Shown here: positions 11,120 through 22,080 of the stretch, one piece after another
How the letters are laid out: the number at the start of each line of letters is the position of its first letter
Numbering within the stretch: the first letter of the stretch is position 1
Assembly: GCA_026120185.1 (NCBI GenBank)
Contig: JANUWF010003366.1
Location: 124,001-188,000, forward strand
Source: Voacanga thouarsii
Taxonomy: Eukaryota > Streptophyta > Magnoliopsida > Gentianales > Apocynaceae
Direction: 5' to 3'
Length of the DNA: 64,000 nucleotides
The notes under the pieces: generated by a model
Seen by the model: the letters and a program-made list of their open reading frames with translations, nothing else
Databases searched by the model: none
What the model was told of the DNA's origin: nothing
Translations under genes and position numbers: made by a program

Positions 11120-12716
11120 TGGTTTTCATCTAGGAGTATGTACTATGGTTCAAATTGGAAAAAATGTGGTTCATTTACTATTAAAAAAAATGAATCTTTT
11201 GAGAATTCCTGTGATCCCTCATACGTTTGTTTCTAAAGTTCATGTACGCCTCATGGTTAGAGGTATAGGATCATGTATTCTACTAGTTTTCTTATTATTT
11301 TTCTAGTTTTTAAGTAGATTTGATGTACGCCTCATGGTTGGAGGCATAGGTACTTCTAAAGGCATGTTTTTTATGCCTGGTTAAGCAATTCATTATATTC
11401 TTTTAACCTGTAAATCTTAAGGATTGAAGAATATGATTGCTGGAATTTTTGAGGGACGAAAAGTGGCTGAAAAGCTGGATTTTTTCTAGAAATCGGTGAA
11501 CTCTATAGCTGTCCCGTTGCCAGGTGGGCCGATTGGACTAGGCGCCAAGTGAGCCCAATAGACCAAGCACCAAGTCCATTCTATCTAGAAGCAGTTGTAT
11601 GCAAATTGTCTGAGAAAAAGGAGGGCACTACTGAAGTTTTGTGCCTCAATTTTTTCTTTGATGTAATCATGTTTTGAAACCATTGTATGAGGTTGATTTT
11701 CTGCAATAGTTTTATTTATGTATAGATGAATAATTTTCTTGAAAATGAATAATAAAGGATAGAACCACCTTAGAATTAAACAAGATCATTAATTTTTAAT
11801 TCATAATGTTTAATCCATTATTTGGTCACTTAGGAATAAATGAATAGTTTGAGCATGAAAAAGTATACTTTTGTTAGCATGCTTATTTTCTTTTTGTGAT
11901 CGAATGCGTGAGTTCTTGTGAGACCAAATTCTCACTAGATAGAAAGGTTTTTTGATAAAATGTTTTAATCTTAGAAACTTTAAAAATGAAAGAGTTCATG
12001 GCTTATTCTCTTGAAGGGTGTAATACTTAACATAGAGAATAATGTTGAACTTAAGATTATTTATTAAAAGTTTTACTTGGTTAATAACTTAGAATAGTAA
12101 ATTAAATTCATAGTTTATTCTCTCAAATGATTTAATCCATGACATAGAGAATAATATTAAATTTTAGATTTTAACTAAAGCTAATGAAACCATAAGATTA
12201 TAGAAAATGTTTTTGGGCTTAATACTATATTTTCAATAAAAGATTAAGTGGGAGAGGGGTTCCAACGACTCTATGGCTTCCATCACAACTCTCATTACAG
12301 ATAGTAGATTTTCTCGTGTCATTCTGAACATGCCCCTATAGGATAGATTTTCACAAGTATCTAGAACTAATAGAAGAGTAAAATAAAAAGTATAGGGTAT
12401 TTGCTAGGATTGACCAACCTACATTAGAGGTTTTTAGCATTAGAGTGCCTGTAGATGGTATGAATTAGTGGCCATCCTATTAGTGAAACTTTTTCTAAAC
12501 CATTACTGATTTTAGAAAGTTTTGATTCATGATGGTTATACACTTAACTTAGGATACTATTAATCTTCCTACAAAGCTCTGTTAGCTTTTCTAAGGGCAA
12601 AATTATTTATATCGTTGATAATGGTTTTAAGAGTTATCTATTATCAACAAAATAATATAAAGAATGTGCATTTTTTTCTTGCAAACTAAATGAATGTTTT
12701 TCACAACATTTTAAAA
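11120..12716 (+). other. COP2 untranslated leader between primer site and gag
   Basis: This leader of about 1.6 kb has no sustained reading frame, as in BARE-type elements, whose gag also starts far from the primer site. It contains two short repeats of GTACGCCTCATGGTTRGAGG (11243 and 11324). It also has a GC-rich stretch at 11505-11580 whose words (GGCGCCAAG, GACCAAGC, CTAGAAGCAG) resemble the ATH LTR GC-rich region. The rest is AT-rich. It would act as packaging and leader RNA. Confidence 0.7.
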
Positions 12717-12790
12717 ATGTCTGGTTTCAGTCCATTGTCAGTCATTCTCAATGACAATAAGTTGACAGGTGCCTAAATTATGTAGACTGG
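12717..12790 (+). pseudogene. COP2 gag start, interrupted by ATHd
   Basis: An ATG at 12717 opens a frame reading MSGFSPLSVILNDNKLTG, followed by a 2-bp insertion that throws the next conserved YVDW motif out of frame. This is the copia gag N-terminus. Four codons later the ATHd element is inserted, and gag resumes at 20374 with KRNLNIVLTAD. ACTGG at 12786-12790 is the left copy of the target duplication. Confidence 0.85.
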
Positions 12791-14225
12791 CGATAGGGGC
12801 AAAATTGGTTGTACTTTACTTAGTTATTTAAGGTTCTTTTGTAATACATTTTGTGAAATAACTGGTCATATTCTTTCATATTTGAAATTTTACCGTTGGA
12901 AAGGTATTTTGGTCATTACTTCAGGATTTGGGATAAAACAAAGCAAAACCGTCGCGAAGCAGAGCAGAGGCGGCGCCGGCTACAAGGCTGGAACCGGCGC
13001 CGGCTGTACTCTAGAACGTATGTGCACAATTCGGAGAAAAATCGGCAGAAGAGTGGAGAAATAGAACCAAGGCGGCGCTAGCTCCGATGGACCAAGGCGG
13101 CTCCGACTGTGGTCTATCCCTAAGGCGGTGTTGCGATCTTTTTACCCGTTTTTGGAAATTTGAAGAGTTTTAGCAGCTTCCAACTTCTACTCGGCAAAGA
13201 ACTTTGTACCTACGAGTTTAGGCACCTCTTAAGCCTATAAATAGACAGAAAACACAAGGGAAAAGGGGAGAATTCATTGATTATCATAGAAAATCACTCA
13301 GTCCAAGGAGAATTCTTAAAAGGTCAAGAAGAGTTGTGCAAGAAGGTTTCAAAGGAAGAAGAATGAGGCTTGTCTATGAGTTCTTTCTTTTACTTTATTT
13401 TCTTTTTCTTGAACAATGATATGTTAATTGTTTTATTGTAATTCGACATTGTTTTAGCTATTCATGATTTCTAGAGTTATTTGATCTTTTGATTAATTAG
13501 TTATTATTCTTGGTATTCAATTACTTATGCTTATTGCGAGATTAGTTAGTTGATTCTATCCATTGATTTGCTGGACAAAAGGGGGTTGATGGGTGTTTTG
13601 ATTTATTAATTTGATATTCTATTGGCAATTGACTTGCTGGACCAAAGGGGGTTGATTGTGTAAGAACTGGTAATTGAAGATTAATTGATGTCTTCCGAGA
13701 CCAAGGGTTCATTGATTAATTTCATGTTCTAAATTCACCGAGACCAAGGGAATTTAATTAAGGATTATGTTTAATGCGTCTTTTGGATGAATTAGTTGAG
13801 ACGGACCAAGTGATTCTAATTTATCTAGGAGATAGAGATTTCATGGATTGACCATCAAAATGAGTCAACTTTCATCCTTCAAGGTGCTAAGAAAATGATT
13901 GGTTATGATAATGGTTAAGTTCTTTAAGATCATGTTTGTCTAAACAATGGCTTGAGTTGCATAAATCTACATCCTTGACATATACATATTTTATTTTTAT
14001 TTTGTTTTTATTTGTTTGTCACTGTGTTGAGTTGATTAAACAGTGAAAGAAGGGTAATAAATGTCTGCTTGTTCCTTGAGGATCGACACTTGTTGTAACC
14101 CTATGCTCAGTTAATGATGAGTACGCTTGCTCATATGTGTGATTTGGGTTTAACATTTTAATTTGAACTTGATTGGGAACGTGCTTAATTTTGTATGATT
14201 TTTATACCCAAGTCTGAACGCATCA
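12791..14225 (+). repeat. ATHd LTR 1
   Basis: It runs from CGATAGGGGC (family start TGATAGGGGC) to ACGCATCA, 1,435 bp. A TATAAATAG box is at 13236-13244. A GC-rich patch at about 12967-13120 holds palindromic GGCGCCGGC words. The 3' half has repeated CTTGCTGGACCAAAGGGGG and GAGACCAAGGG phrases. Confidence 0.92.
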
Positions 14226-14231
14226 TGTTTT

Positions 14232-14250
14232 TGGCACCGTTGCCGGGGAA
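14232..14250 (+). other. ATHd primer binding site 1 (tRNA-Asp type)
   Basis: TGGCACCGTTGCCGGGGAA follows the LTR after six bases. It is complementary to the 3' end of plant tRNA-Asp (TGGCGCCGTTGCCGGGGA) with one mismatch. A tRNA-Asp primer is used by Athila/Tat-type elements. Confidence 0.85.
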
Positions 14251-14414
14251 CAATAGCATGAAAACTCAGATTTTGTTGATTTAACCATGTAAATATGTAA
14301 GTATGTCAATAGGTAAATATGTATATTCGTTCTTACTGCAAAACGGTGCAATCTTTTATATTTCGTGTATTCTTGTATAATCTCGTAACCTAACATAATC
14401 TTGTAAATATAATC

Positions 14415-14654
14415 TTGTATTCTTGTATGTATATAATGTTATTCAATTCTCATTTAAAACTCTTTCCCGACAAGTTGAAATCTGGATGGTTGGGACCATT
14501 CACGGTAAGTAAGATCGGCCGTTTTGGCACCCTCGAACTCACTCACCCCACCCGAGGCACTTTCAAAGTCAATAGCCATAGGGTGAAACGTTATGCGGGT
14601 GGCAGTCTTCCACATCCCGAACAGGTAGACATGCTATTTGACGAATCCAAATAG
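14415..14654 (+). pseudogene. Integrase C-terminal remnant, ATHd unit 1
   Basis: The frame reads ..LKLFPDKLKSGWLGPFTV.., then GTLELTHPTRGTFKV, then HRVKRYAGG to a stop. This matches the end of Athila integrase, the same segment as 29584-29805 in ATHe. The upstream leader (GTAATCTTGTATTCTTG) joins straight to it, so everything from gag to the integrase core is deleted. About 79 residues remain and the ATG is accidental. It has no catalytic residues. It is followed by the post-pol region and a polypurine tract at 15246-15257. Confidence 0.85.
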
Positions 14655-15245
14655 AAAATGTGTGGTTTCCCAAGCAGCTTGTTTTCGTTGTCACGCTATT
14701 TCGTTTGTCTTTACTTTATTTTCTTTTCTAGTTGTTACGCTTTGGTATTTTCTTTTGTTTTTAGGTACGTTTCTGCTGATTCCCTCTTCATGCATTCATT
14801 TTGGTTATCATTTTCTTGCTTACTCTCAGTTCTTCTTTGACTTTCGATGTTCCTATATCCTTCATTTGCTAAGACGCATTACGAACCTTTAGCCTTACAT
14901 TACAAGCTTAAAAGTCCTACTTGATCTAAGTAGAATCATGATATGTCTCGTGTTAGTGGAGAGAGAGTGTATGACAAGTAATCATATGGAATGCATATTC
15001 TTTTTGAACTAAATTCTTTCCAATGGTTTGAGAATATTGTAAAGTATTGAGATGGTTCTACTAAGTCGTTTATCACTACACAAGTCCTGTATTGGCTGTG
15101 AGAATTTTAGTATCATATGTTCTATGTTCATGAATAAAGAAAGCATTAAAGATATGATTTTGGAATTGATTGAGTGATTTGATTAAAACCTTGTGTTTTT
15201 CCTACTTGTTCTTGATACTTTACTTGAGGACAAGCAAAGAGTTAA

Positions 15246-15258
15246 GTGTGGGGGAATA
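15246..15258 (+). other. ATHd polypurine tract 1
   Basis: AAGTGTGGGGGAATA lies immediately before LTR 2, preceded by TTGAGGACAAGCAAAGAGTT. The identical arrangement precedes LTR 3 at 18906-18918. Confidence 0.85.
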
Positions 15259-16711
15259 CGATAGGGGCTAAATTGGTTATACTTTGCTTAGTTATTTGAG
15301 GTTCTTTTGTAATACATTTTGTGAAATAACTGGTCATATTCTTTTATATTTAAAATTTTACCCTTGGAAAGGTATTTTGGTCAATACTTCAGGATTTTGG
15401 ATAAAACAAAGCAAAACCGTCGCGAAGCAGAGCAGAGGCGGCGTCGGCTGCAAGGCTGGAATTGGCGCCGGTTGTACTCTGGAACGTATGTGCACAATTC
15501 AAAGAAAAATTGACGGAAGAGTGGAGAAATAGAGCCAAGGCGGCGCTCGCTCCGAAGGACCAAGGTGGCGCCGGCTATGGTCTGTCCCTGAGGCGGTGCT
15601 GCGATCTTTTTACCCGTTTTTTGAAATCTGACGAATCTTAGCAGCTTCCAACTTCTACTCGACGAAGAACTTTGTACCTACGAGTTTAGGCAACTCTTAA
15701 GCCTATAAATAGACTCCAAACACAAGGGAAAAGGGGAGAATTCATTGATTATCATAGAAAATCACTCAGTCTAAGGAGAATTCTTCAAAGTTCAAGAAGG
15801 GTTGTGCAAGAAGGTTTTCAAAGGAAGAAGAAGGAGGCTTGTCTATGAGTTCTTTCTTTTACTTTGTTTTCTTTTTCTTGAACAATTATACGTTAATTAT
15901 TTTATTGTAATTTGACATTGTTTTAGATATTCATGATTTCTAGAGTTATTTGATCTTTTGATTAATTGGTTATTATTCTTGGTGTTCAATTACTTATGCC
16001 TATTACAAGATTAGTTAGTTGATCCTATCCATTGACTTGCTGGACCAAAGGGGGTTGATGGGTGTTTCGATTTATTAATTTCATATTCTATTGGCAATTG
16101 GCTTGCTGGACCAAAGGGGGTTGATTGTTTAGGAACTGGTAATTGAAGATTAATTGATGTCTTCCAAGACCAAGGGTTCATTGATTAATTTCATGTTCTA
16201 AATTCACCGAGACCAAGGGAATTTAAATAAGGATTGTGTTTAATGTGTCTTTTGGATAAATTAGTTGAGTCGGACCAAGGGATTCTAATTTATCTAGGAG
16301 ATAGGAATTTCATGGATTGACTATCAAAGTGAGTCTACCTTCATCCTTCATGGTACTAAGAGAATGATTGGTCATGATAATGGTTCAGTTCTTTAAGATC
16401 ATGTTTGTCTAAACAATGGCTTGAGTTGCATAAATCTATATCCTTGACATATACATATTTTTATTTTTATTTTATTTTTAATTTTAATTTTATTTATTTT
16501 TCACTTTGTTGAGTCGGTTAAACAATGAAAGAAGGGTAATTAATGTCTCCTTGTTGTTTCCTTGAGGATCGACACATGTTGTAACCCTATGGTCAGTTAA
16601 TGATGAGTATGCTTGCTCATATGTGCGATTTGGGTTTAACATTTTAATTTGAACTTGATTGGGATTGTGCTTAATTTTGTATGATTTTTGTACCCAAGTC
16701 TGAACGCACCA
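15259..16711 (+). repeat. ATHd LTR 2 (middle)
   Basis: This 1,453-bp LTR has CGATAGGGGC at the start and ACGCACCA at the end. The TATA box TATAAATA is at 15704-15711. It serves as 3' LTR of the first unit and 5' LTR of the second, with a polypurine tract on its left and a primer site on its right. Confidence 0.92.
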
Positions 16712-16717
16712 AGTTTT

Positions 16718-16736
16718 TGGCACCCTTGCAGGGGAA
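16718..16736 (+). other. ATHd primer binding site 2 (tRNA-Asp type, more mutated)
   Basis: TGGCACCCTTGCAGGGGAA is the tRNA-Asp complement with three mismatches, two more than site 1. It sits seven bases after LTR 2. Confidence 0.8.
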
Positions 16737-16900
16737 CAATAGCATGAAAACTCAGATTTTGTTGATTTAACCATGTAAATATCTAAGTATGTCAATTGGT
16801 ATATATGTATATTCGTTCTTATTTCAAAATGGTGCTATCTTTTGTATTTCGTGTATTCTTGTATAATCTTGTAACCTAACCTAATCTTGTAAATGTAATC

Positions 16901-17140
16901 TTGTATTCTTGTATGTATATACTGTTATTCAATTCTCGTTTAAAACTCTTTCCCGGCAAGTTGAAATCTCGGTGGTTGGGACCATTCACGGTAAGTAAGA
17001 TCGGCCATTTTGGCACCCTTGAACTTACTCACCCCACTCGGGGCACTTTCAAAGTCAATAGCCATAGGGTGAAACGTTATGCGGGTGGCAGTCTTCCACA
17101 TCCCAAACAGGTGGACATGCTCTTTGACGAATCCAAATAG
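16901..17140 (+). pseudogene. Integrase C-terminal remnant, ATHd unit 2
   Basis: This is the same 79-residue tail as in unit 1 (LKLFPGKLKSRWLGPFTV, HPTRGTFKV, HRVKRYAGG), with the same junction to the leader. The deletion of gag to integrase core therefore happened before the units were duplicated. Without the rest of integrase it cannot be active. The longer post-pol region of this unit follows. Confidence 0.85.
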
Positions 17141-18905
17141 AAAATGTGTGGTTTCCCAAGCAGCGGTTGTTTTCGTTGTCACGCTATTTCGTTTGTCTTT
17201 ACTTTATTTTCTTTTCTAGTTGTTACGCTTTGGTATTTTCTTTTGTTTTTAGGTACATTTCTGCTGCTTCCCTCTTCATGCATTCAGCTCTTGTACGCCA
17301 CAATGAATGGAAGTTTGTGTTTCCTTTCTCTTCTCCTTTATTTTCCTTGGTCCCATGGTATTGGTTGTTTTGGTTATATTTATTTGGCCATTGAGGACAG
17401 TGTCCAGTTTAAGTTTGTGGGAGTGGTTTGATTGACAATTCTTCTACACATATTTGTGGGATTTTTCAAATTTTTCAAAATTTTTCAAAAATTTTCAATT
17501 CCAAGCTATATTTTTTTTAATGCATGTCTTTCTGATGGATTATAGAGCTTATGTTCTAGATCATTGATGGCTTATGCATGACTTTTTGCACTCACTTGGA
17601 CGAAGTAGTTCTTGATCAAACACTGTGCATTATTCTTAGACTTGTTTTTCTCTAAAATTCATGGAGTATTCTAGAACTTACTTGAATACCTCTCGAGGTG
17701 AAATAAGAAAGACATTCATGATTAAACTTAGGGATGACGGTAATAGGCCTTTTTTGGATAGTTTGAGCTTTTCAAGCCTACCTACTGTTATATTATCCCT
17801 AGTGCCTATCTTGAGCATAAATTGGTGATTTCTTTCTTTAAAACCTGTCACGATATTTTGTCCATTCCTTGTGCTGAGAGTTTGTATAATTTCAAATCTT
17901 TATGCTCTTGAAGGATGAAAGTACATGTATGTTGCAAAAAATGTAGAGATGGAGATCATGACTTGTTACTCTCAGTCATGGATCAATTACAAGTGGAGCT
18001 AGGAAAAGAAAGGAAGTGGATTGGAAGGAAGAAGTTGAAAAAATTTGAGAAAGAAAAGAATGGTGAGCTGAAAAAGATTAGAAAGAAGAAAAGAAAAGAG
18101 AGGAAGTAAAAAGAGACAACAGCAAGCTGTTAGAAGGAAAGGTGAGTGAAAAAGAAAAGAACGGCTGCAGTGAAAACAAAAGAGAAGAGAATTGAAAACG
18201 CAGTGGAAAAAAAAGAATGGAAATGATCACAAAAGGGACGGTGAGTGAACTGTATAAGTAAGTTCATATAAAGTACATGACTCCATTGTTGGAAAAATTG
18301 AGTGATCTTGTGAGGAAAAGAGTTGATGATGAGAAGAGTGAAAGAAAAAGAAAAAAAATGCAGGATTTGCTTGAAATACATAAGGGTTGTCATACAAAGT
18401 TATGGTTTGACTGACTCGTGGAATAGGAGAGCAAGAAGAGTTGGGAATTATAGGTTCATTTTGGTTATCCTTTTCTTGCTTACTCTCAGTTCTTCTATGA
18501 CTTTTGATGTTCCTATATCCTTCATTTGCTAAGACGCATTACAGACCTTTAGCCTTACATTACAAGCTTAAAAGTCCTACTTGATCTAAGTAGAATCATG
18601 ATATGTCTCGTATTAGTGGAGAGAGAGTGTATGAAAAGTAAGCATATAGAATGCATATTCTTTTTGAACTAAATTCTTTCCAATGGTTTGAGAATATTGT
18701 AAAGTATTGAGATGGTTCTACTAAGTCGTTTATCACTACACAAGTCTTGCATTGGCTGTGAAAGATTTAGTATCATATGTTCTATGTTCATGAATAAAGA
18801 AAGCATTAAAGATATGGTTTTGGAATTGATTGAGTGATTTGATTAAAACCTTGTGTTTTTCCTACTTGTTCTTGATACTTTACTTGAGGACAAGCAAAGA
18901 GTTAA
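17141..18905 (+). other. ATHd unit 2 post-pol region
   Basis: This region of about 1.77 kb matches the minus-strand post-pol region of ATHe (27863-29583) along its length. It begins with a hydrophobic-looking T-rich stretch, then a second polypurine-like module at 17388-17430 (TTGAGGACAGTG..AAGTTTGTGGGAGTG), then an A/G-rich segment (17990-18370). The Lys-rich frame at 17915-18109 is a by-product of that A/G tract. Unit 1 lacks 1,172 bp of it (equivalent to 17287-18458). No protein family is recognisable; Athila elements often carry an env-like region here, but I see no support for one. Confidence 0.7.
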
Positions 18906-18918
18906 GTGTGGGGGAATA
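18906..18918 (+). other. ATHd polypurine tract 2
   Basis: This is the same AAGTGTGGGGGAATA tract as at 15246, directly before LTR 3. Confidence 0.85.
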
Positions 18919-20368
18919 CGATAGGGGCTAAATTGGTTATACTTTGCTTAGTTATTTGAGGTTCTTTTTTAATACATTTTGTGAAATAACTGGTCATATT
19001 CTTTCATATTTGAAATTTAACCATTGGAAAGGTATTTTGGTCATTACTTCAGGATTTTGGATAATACAAAGCAAAACCGTTGCGAAGCAGGGCAGAGGCA
19101 GCGCTGGCTGCAAGGCTGGAACTGGCGCCGGCTGTACTCTGGAACGTATGTGCACAATTCGGATAAAAATCGGCGGAAAGAGTGGAGAAATAGAACCAAG
19201 GCGGCGCCCGCTCCGAAGGACCAAGGCGGCGCCGGCTGTGGTCTGTCCTTGAGGCGGTGCTGCGATCTTTTTACCCGTTTTTGAAAATCTGTAGAGTCTT
19301 AGCAGCTTCCAACTTCTACTTGGCGAAGAACTTTGTACCTATGAGTTTAGGCACCTCTTAAGCCTATAAATAGATGGAAAACACAAGGGAAATGGGGAGA
19401 ATTCATTGATTATCATAGAAAATCACTCAGTCTAAGGAGAATTCTTCAAAGTTCAAGAAGGATTGTGCAAGAAGGTTTTCAAAGGAAGAAGGAGGAGGCT
19501 TGTCTATGAGTTCTTTCTTTTACTTTGTTTTCTTTTTCTTGAACAATGATATGTTAATTGTTTTATTGTAATTCGACATTGTTTTAGATATTCATGATAT
19601 CTAGAGTTATTTGATCTTTTGATTAATTGGTTATTGTTTTTGGTATTTAATTACTTATGCTTGTTACGAGATTAGTTAGTTGATTTTATCCATTGACTTG
19701 CTGGACCAAAGGGGGTTGATGGGTGTTTCAATTTATTAATTTTATATTCTGTTGGCAATTGACTTGCTGGACCAAAGGGGGTTGATTGTTTAAGAACTGG
19801 TAATTGAAGATTAATTGATGTCTTCCGAGACCAAGGGTTCATTGATTAATTTCATGTTCTAAATTCACCGAGACCAAGGGAATTTAATTAAGGATTGTGT
19901 TTAATGCGTCTTTTGGATGAATTAGTTGAGACGGACCAAGTGATTCTAATTTGTCTTGGAGAGATTGATTTCATTTATTGACCATCAAAGTGAGTCTACA
20001 TTCATCCTTCAAAGTGCTAAGAGAATGATTGGTTATGATAATGGTTAAGTTCTTTATGATCATGTTTGTTTAAACAATGGCTTGAGTTGCATAAATATAC
20101 ATTCTTGACGTATACATATTTTTATTTTTATTTTCTTTTTAATTTTAATTTAATTTATGTTTCACTTTGTTGAGTCAGTTAAACAATGAAAGAAGGGTAA
20201 TTAATGTCTACTTGTTCCTTGAGGATCGACACTTGTTGTAACCCTATGCTCAGTTAATGATGAGTATGCTTACTCATATGTGTAATTTGGGTTTAACATT
20301 TTAATTTGAGCTTGATTGGGAATGTACTTAATTTTGTACGATTTTTATAGCCAAGTCCGAACGCATCA
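18919..20368 (+). repeat. ATHd LTR 3
   Basis: This 1,450-bp LTR runs from CGATAGGGGC to ACGCATCA, with its TATA box at 19365-19372. It is followed directly by the right copy of ACTGG (20369-20373) and the resumed COP2 gag, so it is the distal LTR of the array. Confidence 0.92.
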
Positions 20369-20373
20369 ACTGG

Positions 20374-21130
20374 AAGAGGAACCTAAACATAGTACTCACT
20401 GCTGATTAGTACAAGTTTGTTCTTACGAATCCCTATCCTGAGATTGGAGAAGAATCCACTGATTAAAAGTAAGAGGCCGAGAAAGCATAGAATAAAGCCG
20501 ATGCGATGTCTAAATGCTACATGTTGGCTTCCATGTTTATTGTGCTCCAATCTAAGCATGAGAACATAGCCACTGCGTATGACATGGATGTTTACTGACA
20601 AGAGTCGGCCCGCAAGGCAGGAAGCTCTTAGGGCAATCATGAACACTATGATAGCTGAGGGGGCATTAGTTCGAGAGCATCTGCTCAAGATGATTGCTTA
20701 CTTCGAGGAGGCCGAGGTCCTAGGTTCGACAATACATCCTGAGAGCTAAATTGACATGGTTCTTGAAACTCTGCTTGATTCATATTCTCAGTTCAAGTTG
20801 AACTACAACATGAACAAGTTGGATATGAATCTCACGGAGTATATGAAAGAGCTTTAGGTGGTAGAGAAGATCATGAAGCCCGTGTTAAAGGTTGTTGTCT
20901 TTTGTTCTACTTCCTCTTCTAGAATTAAGGCAAAGCCAAAGAAATTCAAGAGTCGAAAGGTCCTGAACAACATAGGGGCCCAGCCCAAAGCATCTAATCA
21001 GGCCAAGCCCAATGGGAAGCTCAAAGGTAAATGCTTCAAATGTGGCAAGAAGGGGCATTGGAAGAGAGATTTTCTAGACTTCTTAGCCAAGTCTACTTTT
21101 GGTATTGCTCTATACCTAGAGTCTATTTTG
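20374..21130 (+). pseudogene. COP2 gag, continued, with zinc knuckle
   Basis: Gag resumes with KRNLNIVLTAD and YKFVLTNP (one stop between), typical of copia gag. A Lys-rich stretch then leads to a CCHC zinc knuckle at about 21030-21075 reading CFKCGKKGHWKRDF. The final Cys of the CX2CX4HX4C pattern is Phe, so the knuckle is damaged. Several stops interrupt the frame. The longest open piece is 20858-21220, which runs into the protease start. Confidence 0.85.
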
Positions 21131-21500
21131 ATGGTTGGATCAACATCTTCCTGGATAGTTGATTCTGGAGCTATTGACCATGTCTTTAGCTCTTTGCAAG
21201 GGTTCAGAAGGACAAGGTGAGCATGGACTTCAAGTAGGCAATAGAGCAAGAATATGGGTTGAAGCAGTGGGAGATCTTGAGCTTATTTTTTATTGTAATA
21301 GGAAGTTAATTTTAAAAGATATTTTATATTTTTCTTGTTTTAAACAAAATTTGATTTCAGTTTCCAAATTTATGAATCAAGGATATTTTATTTCTTTCCA
21401 TTCTGGTATTTCCATCAGTAGATAGGGTAATTTAATTTGTACAAAAAACATGTATGGGAATCATTTTTATATACATTCAATTCAAAATCATGTGAACAAT
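21131..21500 (+). pseudogene. COP2 protease remnant
   Basis: WIVDSGAIDHV at about 21153-21185 carries the DSG catalytic triad motif of the copia aspartic protease (usual form DSGATxH). Downstream, the frame 21159-21425 includes ILKDILYFSCFKQNLISVSKF, matching the L..VL..P.L..NLLSVS block before the integrase. The frame shifts within the gene. Confidence 0.8.
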
Positions 21501-22080
21501 ATTCAAATTGAACATGATAATAATAAGAGAAAGGCCATATCAAATGACTTGTATTTGTGGCATCCAAGATTAGGACATATATATCCTAAAAAAGGTGGAT
21601 AGAGCTATGAAAATACTAGCACTAGTTCATATGAATGTTTGTGGTCTGATGACTACACCAGCAAGAAGAGGTACTTTCATAGATGATCACATTCATTTTG
21701 GTTTCATTTATCTAATAAAGCACAAGTTTGACTCTTTTGATAAATTCAAAGAGTTTAACATTGAAGTGGAGTGTCGAACAGGTAAATTAATTAAAACTTT
21801 GAGATCGGATCATGGTGAAAAGTACCTCCTCGATGATTTTAAGGAATACTTTGTACATTACGGTATAGTCTTAGTTAACTGTGCTTGGGACTCCCTAACA
21901 GAACAGAGTAGTTGAGAGAAGAAATAGAACTTTAATGGAAATGGTCAAAAGCTTGATGAGTTATACACCTCTTAGTATTTCTTTTTGGGGTTATGTCTTA
22001 GAAATAGAGGCATATATTTTGAACTTAGTACCTTCTAAATCAGTTCCTAGGACACCCTATAAGATGTGAACTAGACGAAA
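21500..22080 (+). pseudogene. COP2 integrase remnant
   Basis: LYLWHPRLGH at about 21549 is the GAG-pre-integrase histidine motif. The open frame 21595-21915 then gives HMNVCGLM, DDHIHFGFIYLIKHK, LIKTLRSDHGEKYL and the region that should precede the catalytic Glu. The catalytic Asp in RSDHG is visible. Stop codons and a frame change follow in the NRTLMEMV-like stretch near 21930. Confidence 0.8.

Larger units (their letters stand above)
12791..20368 (+). mobile_element. ATHd: Athila-derived element with three LTRs in tandem
   Basis: Three LTRs of one family (12791-14225, 15259-16711, 18919-20368) alternate with two short internal regions (14226-15258 and 16712-18918). A single 5-bp duplication, ACTGG at 12786-12790 and 20369-20373, brackets the whole array, so it occupies one insertion site. 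Each internal region keeps a tRNA-Asp primer site, the last 70 or so residues of integrase and a polypurine tract, but no gag, protease, RT or RNase H. It is therefore non-autonomous. The family matches ATHe, whose pol could be of the helper type. Confidence 0.92.

Noticed and set aside
13560..13760. Regularly recurring CTTGCTGGACCAAAGGGGG and GAGACCAAGGG phrases, CRISPR-like at first glance
   Set aside because: There are only two or three irregularly spaced units in each ATH LTR, present in every LTR copy. They are an LTR feature, not an array.
14232..14250. Possible tRNA gene piece (tRNA-Asp 3' end)
   Set aside because: Only the acceptor-stem complement is present, at the position expected for a primer site. 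There is no tRNA body.
17915..18109. Lys/Glu-rich frame resembling a coiled-coil protein
   Set aside because: It is a product of an A/G-rich tract. The ATHe counterpart has no matching frame, so it is not coding.
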